64,000 bases of DNA from Actinomycetota bacterium (GTDB taxonomy: Bacteria > Actinomycetota > Actinomycetes > Streptosporangiales > Streptosporangiaceae): the NCBI GenBank assembly GCA_027314515.1, contig DAHVAR010000181.1:1-64000 (forward strand), in the 5' to 3' direction. The notes beneath the pieces were generated by a model. It ran no database searches and was not told the DNA's origin. It worked only from the letters and a program-made list of their open reading frames with translations. Made by a program: the position numbers and the translations under genes. Of the stretch, positions 60,683 through 64,000 are shown one piece after another (the first letter of the stretch is position 1; every line of letters begins with the position of its first letter).

Positions 60683-60898
60683 ATGTACGCACATGTGGGC
60701 GACCGGCTCATAGCCGAGGGCGACGCCGCCAGGGCCGGGCTTATCATCGGAGTCCCGCACGATGACGGCTCGCCGCCATACATCGTCAAGTGGCTGTCTG
60801 ACGGTCACATCGCCATGGTCTGGCCCGGTGACTTCGCCCGCGTCGTCCCGTCCGGGTCGGCCAGCCCGGACGGCCGGCCGCTAACCGCGGGCGCCTGA
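60683..60898 (+). CDS. DUF1918 small protein
   Basis: 71 residues from ATG 60683 (AAGGAGAG upstream). The pattern MYAHVGDRLIAEG...GLIIGVPHDDGSPPYIVKWLSDGHIAMVWPG is the DUF1918 domain, an SH3-like small fold. The mycobacterial DUF1918 protein Rv0569 belongs to the DosR regulon. Function unknown, possibly nucleic-acid or protein binding. It converges with the PPK2 gene, overlapping by 18 bp. Confidence 0.88.
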   Translation: MYAHVGDRLIAEGDAARAGLIIGVPHDDGSPPYIVKWLSDGHIAMVWPGDFARVVPSGSASPDGRPLTAGA

Positions 60899-61750
60899 CC
60901 GGCTGGCGAGCAGCGCGGCCACATGGTCGGGCACGAATGTCTGCGACTCCCGCGGCGCCCGCAGGTAGCCCGTCGGCTTAGGCCGTGGCGGCAATTCCAG
61001 CGGCGGCCGCTCCACCTCGTAACTCGGAATCGTGCTGAGCAAGTGAGCCATCATGTTGAGCCGGGCCCGCCGCTTGTCCGTGCTCTCCACGACGTACCAC
61101 GGCGCCTCGGGGATGTCGGTATGCACGAACATCTCGTCCTTAGCCCGCGAGTAGTCTTCCCAGCGAGTTATCGAGTACAGGTCCATGGTGGACAGCTTCC
61201 ACCGCCGCATCGGGTCATCGAGCCGGGCCCTGAATCGGCGTTCCTGCTCGTCGTCGCTGACCGAGAACCAGTACTTGCGCAGCAGGACGCCATCTTCCAC
61301 TAGCAACCGCTCGAAGATCGGACACTGGCGGAGGAACCTGCCGTACTCCTCTTTCGTGCAAAAGCCCATGACACGCTCGATGCCTGCCCGGTTGTACCAG
61401 CTGCGATCGAACAGCACGACCTCTCCGCCCGCGGGCAGATGACTGACATACCGCTGGAAGTACCAGCAGCTGCGCTCCCGCTCGCTCGGTGCGGGCAGTG
61501 CGGCGATCTTGACGACCCTCGGGTTGAGGTACTCGGTGACCCGCTTGATGGTGCTGCCCTTGCCCGCCGCGTCCCGCCCCTCGAACACCACGATCAGGCG
61601 CACGCCTTCGGCACGCACCCATTCCTGCAGCTTCACCAGTTCCGCCTGGAGCCGGAGCAGCTCAGCCCGGTACATCTTGCGCGGCATCCGCTCAGCTTCG
61701 CCGGGTGCGCGGTCGGCCGGTTTCTTGTCCTTGCCACGATGTCCGGTCAT
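60881..61750 (-). CDS. ppk2: polyphosphate kinase 2
   Basis: 289 residues from ATG 61750. Single-domain PPK2: Walker A VVFEGRDAAGKGSTIKR, RSCWYFQRYVSHLPAGGEVVLFDRSWYNRAG (Walker B) and the lid region KYWFSVSDDEQERRFRARLDDPMRRWKLSTMDLYSITRWEDYSRAKDEM. It phosphorylates GDP/ADP or AMP from polyphosphate; class I versus others cannot be told with certainty, but the length fits class I. Useful for nucleotide supply when respiration stops. Divergent from hsp20 across a DosR-like site. Confidence 0.95.
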   Translation of the reverse strand: MTGHRGKDKKPADRAPGEAERMPRKMYRAELLRLQAELVKLQEWVRAEGVRLIVVFEGRDAAGKGSTIKRVTEYLNPRVVKIAALPAPSERERSCWYFQRYVSHLPAGGEVVLFDRSWYNRAGIERVMGFCTKEEYGRFLRQCPIFERLLVEDGVLLRKYWFSVSDDEQERRFRARLDDPMRRWKLSTMDLYSITRWEDYSRAKDEMFVHTDIPEAPWYVVESTDKRRARLNMMAHLLSTIPSYEVERPPLELPPRPKPTGYLRAPRESQTFVPDHVAALLASRSGARG

Positions 61751-61806
61751 GGCTCGCCTCCGATCACCTTGGCCGCGCCGCGCGCCGGGACGTCTGCCGG
61801 AAGGAA

Positions 61807-61820
61807 GGCCCTAAGGTCCC
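61807..61820. promoter_or_regulatory. DosR-like box between ppk2 and hsp20
   Basis: GGCCCTAAGGTCCC (11 of 14) lies 57 bp from the ppk2 start and 91 bp from ATG 61911 of hsp20. Confidence 0.5.
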
Positions 61821-61910
61821 GGCAAGCTGGGCACATCCGGCCCTGGCCACCAAGTGCCCGCCGCGCTGGAATTAACACCCGTGCGACTTCAGCGAGAGGA
61901 GGCGCGAGCG

Positions 61911-62351
61911 ATGGGCACGCTGACGCGCAAGGATTACCGCGGCCCGGTCGGCGAGGTGGTCGACTGGCTCGAAGGCCCATGGGCGGTGCTACGGCCGATG
62001 ACCGGTCATCCGCTGCGAGTGGAGGAATACCTTCAGGATGGCAGCTACGTCGTCCGGGTGGAGCTTCCCGGCGTCGACCCGGAGAAGGACCTGACAGTCA
62101 CCGTCGACGGCGGCATCCTGACGATCAAGGCGACACGCCGCGAGGGGGCGGCGGGCAAGCACCACTCCGAGTTCCGCTACGGAACCTTCAGCCGGAGCGT
62201 GACGCTGCCGGCCGCTGCCGACGAGGACCACATCGAGGCCATCTGCAGCCACGGCGTCCTGGAAGTGACGGTCAAGCTGGCCGACAAGGCCGCCGGCGCC
62301 GGCGGCCGCAAGATCGGCGTCCGCGAGGATCAGCACATCAAGCCAACCTGA
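61911..62351 (+). CDS. Hsp20/alpha-crystallin small heat-shock protein
   Basis: 146 residues from ATG 61911 (GAGGAGG eight bases upstream). Alpha-crystallin domain: LRVEEYLQDGSYVVRVELPGVDPEKDLTVTVDGGILTIKATR, HSEFRYGTFSRSVTLPAAADEDHIEAICSHGVLEVTVKL. It shares the SEFRYG.F.R.V.LP pattern with the Hsp20 at 38951-39373 but is otherwise different. HspX-type dormancy chaperone by analogy. Confidence 0.92.
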   Translation: MGTLTRKDYRGPVGEVVDWLEGPWAVLRPMTGHPLRVEEYLQDGSYVVRVELPGVDPEKDLTVTVDGGILTIKATRREGAAGKHHSEFRYGTFSRSVTLPAAADEDHIEAICSHGVLEVTVKLADKAAGAGGRKIGVREDQHIKPT

Positions 62352-62399
62352 GGTGCCATGGACGCGCCCGTGGTGCCGGAGCTGGCAGTGATTCCGAGC

Positions 62400-62413
62400 G
62401 GGCCGTTAGTCCC
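62400..62413 (+). promoter_or_regulatory. DosR-like box before the pyruvate:ferredoxin oxidoreductase gene
   Basis: GGGCCGTTAGTCCC (12 of 14) lies 124 bp before ATG 62538. Inferred to place the 2-oxoacid oxidoreductase in the same regulon. Confidence 0.62.
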
Positions 62414-62537
62414 CCGATCGCAGGTCAGACGCCTCCGCCGGAGGGCACGCCGGGCGGGCAGTCTCGAACCGGAGGCCAGCGTGCGGCGGCACGCCCGGCC
62501 CGGCCGCCGGGAGATGACGAGGAAGGCTCCGCAGCTA

Positions 62538-64000
62538 TGTTTGAGATCCGCATCCATGGCCGAGGCGGCCAGGGCGTGGTGACCGCGGCCGAGTTGCTGG
62601 CGGCCGCTGCCTTCGCCGAGGGCAAGTACGCGCAGGCGTTCCCGAGCTTCGGCTCGGAGCGCACCGGCGCTCCGGTCGTGTCCTTCTGCCGGCTCGATGA
62701 CAAGCCGATCAGGGTCCGCGAGCCCGTCATGCACCCGGACGTGCTGATCATCCAGGACCCGACGCTGCTGCACCAGGTCAACGTCTTCGAGGGAGCCGGC
62801 CAGGACGCCCTGCTGCTGATCAACTCCGCCCGCCCGGTGGCCGAACTCGGCATCGGCGAGTTCACCGGGAAACTCCGTCCGGGTGCGGTGCTGACGGTGC
62901 CCGCCACCGAGCTTGCTCAGCAGCACGTCGGCCGTCCGGTGCCCAACGCCGCGCTGCTGGGCGGATTCGCGGCGCTGAGCGGCGCGGTGTCCATCGAGTC
63001 GGTCGTGGCGGCGATCAGCGACCGGTTCGGCGGCCAGATCGGCGCGGGTAACGTTGCCGCAGCCAGTGCCGCGTATGCCAGCGTGGTCAGCCAGCGCGGC
63101 CAACCGGCTCCGTCCCGCGCCGGCGATCGCCGGACGGGCACGCGGCACGGAGCCATCCGGCTCTCCTCAGGCGGGCGAATCGGCCAGATCGAGGGCTCAC
63201 GCGGGGTCGCCGACGCGGTCGCGCTCTGCCGCCCCGAGGTGATCTGCGCCTACCCCATCTCGCCGCAGACCCACATCGTCGAGGCGCTCGCCGCCAAGGT
63301 GAAGTCCGGCGAACTCGCGCCGTGTGAGTTCATCAACGTCGAATCGGAGTTCGCGGCCATGTCGGTAGCCATCGGCGCATCGGCGGCAGGCGCCCGTGCC
63401 TACACCGCGACGGCCAGTCAGGGCCTGCTGTACATGGCGGAGGCGCTGTACAACGCTTCCGGCCTCGGCTTGCCGATCGTCATGACCGTCGCCAACCGCG
63501 CTATCGGCGCGCCGATCAACATCTGGAATGACCATAGCGACGCCATGTCCCAGCGGGACTGCGGCTGGATCCAGCTCTACGCCGAGACCAACCAGGAAGC
63601 CCTCGACCTGCACATCCAGGCATTCAGGCTGGCCGAGGAAGTGTCGTTGCCGGTCATGGTGTGCATGGACGGATTCGTGCTGACACATGCGCACGAGCGG
63701 CTGGAAGTACCCAGTCAGGAGCAGGTCGACAGGTTCCTGCCCGGATACGAGCCGCGCCAGGTGCTCGATCCTGACGATCCGGTGTCCATCGGCGCCATGG
63801 TCGGCCCCGAGGCGTTCACCGAGGTGCGCTATCTCGCGCATGCCAGGCAGGGCCAGGCGCTGGAACTTATCCCCGCGGTGGCGGCGGCGTTCGCGGGCGA
63901 GTTCGGCCGTGACTCCGGCGGCCTGGTGCGCCATTACCGCACCCAGGACGCCGACACCATCGTGGTCGCGCTCGGCTCGGTGCTCGGCACCATCAAGGAC
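62538..64000 (+). CDS. pyruvate:ferredoxin oxidoreductase, fused gamma-alpha subunit (partial)
   Basis: 487 codons are visible; the gene runs off the right edge. Residues 1-185 are the gamma domain (MFEIRIHGRGGQGVVTAAELLA, FPSFGSERTGAPVVSFCRL, VPNAALLGGFAAL). From about 215 the alpha domain begins (EGSRGVADAVALCRPEVICAYPISPQTHIVE, NVESEFAAMSVAIGASAAGARAYTATASQGLLYMAEALYNA, GAPINIWNDHSDAM). The IGAPINIW.DHSDAM segment and the length fit pyruvate rather than 2-oxoglutarate enzymes. It makes acetyl-CoA and reduced ferredoxin from pyruvate, an oxygen-sparing route. A beta subunit should follow outside the window. Confidence 0.88.

Overview
The window is high-GC DNA with strong G/C bias at third codon positions, dense genes and many GTG starts. 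MurT/GatD-type proteins, an F420-type (LLM) oxidoreductase, DUF5999, DUF6918 and DUF1918 proteins and mycobacterial DosR-regulon homologues all point to an actinomycete. A soil, filamentous-type actinobacterium is likely, but I cannot name the genus. I see no rRNA, tRNA, CRISPR array, insertion sequence or prophage.

Layout, 1-10.2 kb: the 3' end of an aldo/keto reductase; a membrane-anchored LppX/LprG-like protein; a VapBC toxin-antitoxin pair; a LacI-type repressor divergent from a four-gene operon (two TIM-barrel isomerase/epimerases and two Gfo/Idh/MocA dehydrogenases, probably for an inositol- or sugar-type substrate); a second, AbrB-type VapBC pair; and a tannase/feruloyl-esterase lipoprotein.

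Layout, 10.5-23.6 kb: an apparent biosynthetic gene cluster. It has a B12-type radical SAM protein, a P450 with its own ferredoxin, and a tightly coupled run of PLP decarboxylase, MurT-like ligase, GatD-like glutaminase, acyl-CoA dehydrogenase, stand-alone adenylation enzyme, carrier protein, LpxL-like acyltransferase and a LmbE-like protein that has lost its metal motif. The dehydrogenase/adenylation/carrier trio looks like the set that turns proline into pyrrole-2-carboxyl on a carrier protein. Its combination with a MurT/GatD-like amidating pair is the least familiar thing here.

Layout, 23.6-33.8 kb: ordinary accessory metabolism. It includes a GH76 mannanase, a DUF1537 kinase divergent from a DenD-like dehydrogenase (four-carbon acid sugars), a rhodanese/SufE pair, small actinobacterial proteins of unknown function, an acyl-CoA ligase, an MDR reductase and an F420-type oxidoreductase.

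Layout, 33.8-64 kb: a large dormancy/hypoxia island. Its genes resemble the mycobacterial DosR regulon: universal stress proteins, two Hsp20s, CBS-BON proteins, an Acg-type nitroreductase, an Rv1733c-like membrane protein, PPOX flavoproteins and DUF1918. They sit with fermentative and redox enzymes: phosphoketolase plus acetate kinase, two alcohol dehydrogenases, a GNAT/ADP-forming acyl-CoA synthetase with an AcuC deacetylase, a group 3b-type NiFe hydrogenase, a di-heme cytochrome b, PPK2 and pyruvate:ferredoxin oxidoreductase. About fifteen palindromes of the form GGGAC-N4-GTCCC lie mostly 40-130 bp before these genes. I infer a DosR-like regulator encoded outside the window that switches the island on together for survival without oxygen: acetyl-phosphate and acetate for ATP, hydrogenase and ferredoxin enzymes for redox balance, polyphosphate for energy storage, and chaperones and Usp proteins for protection.
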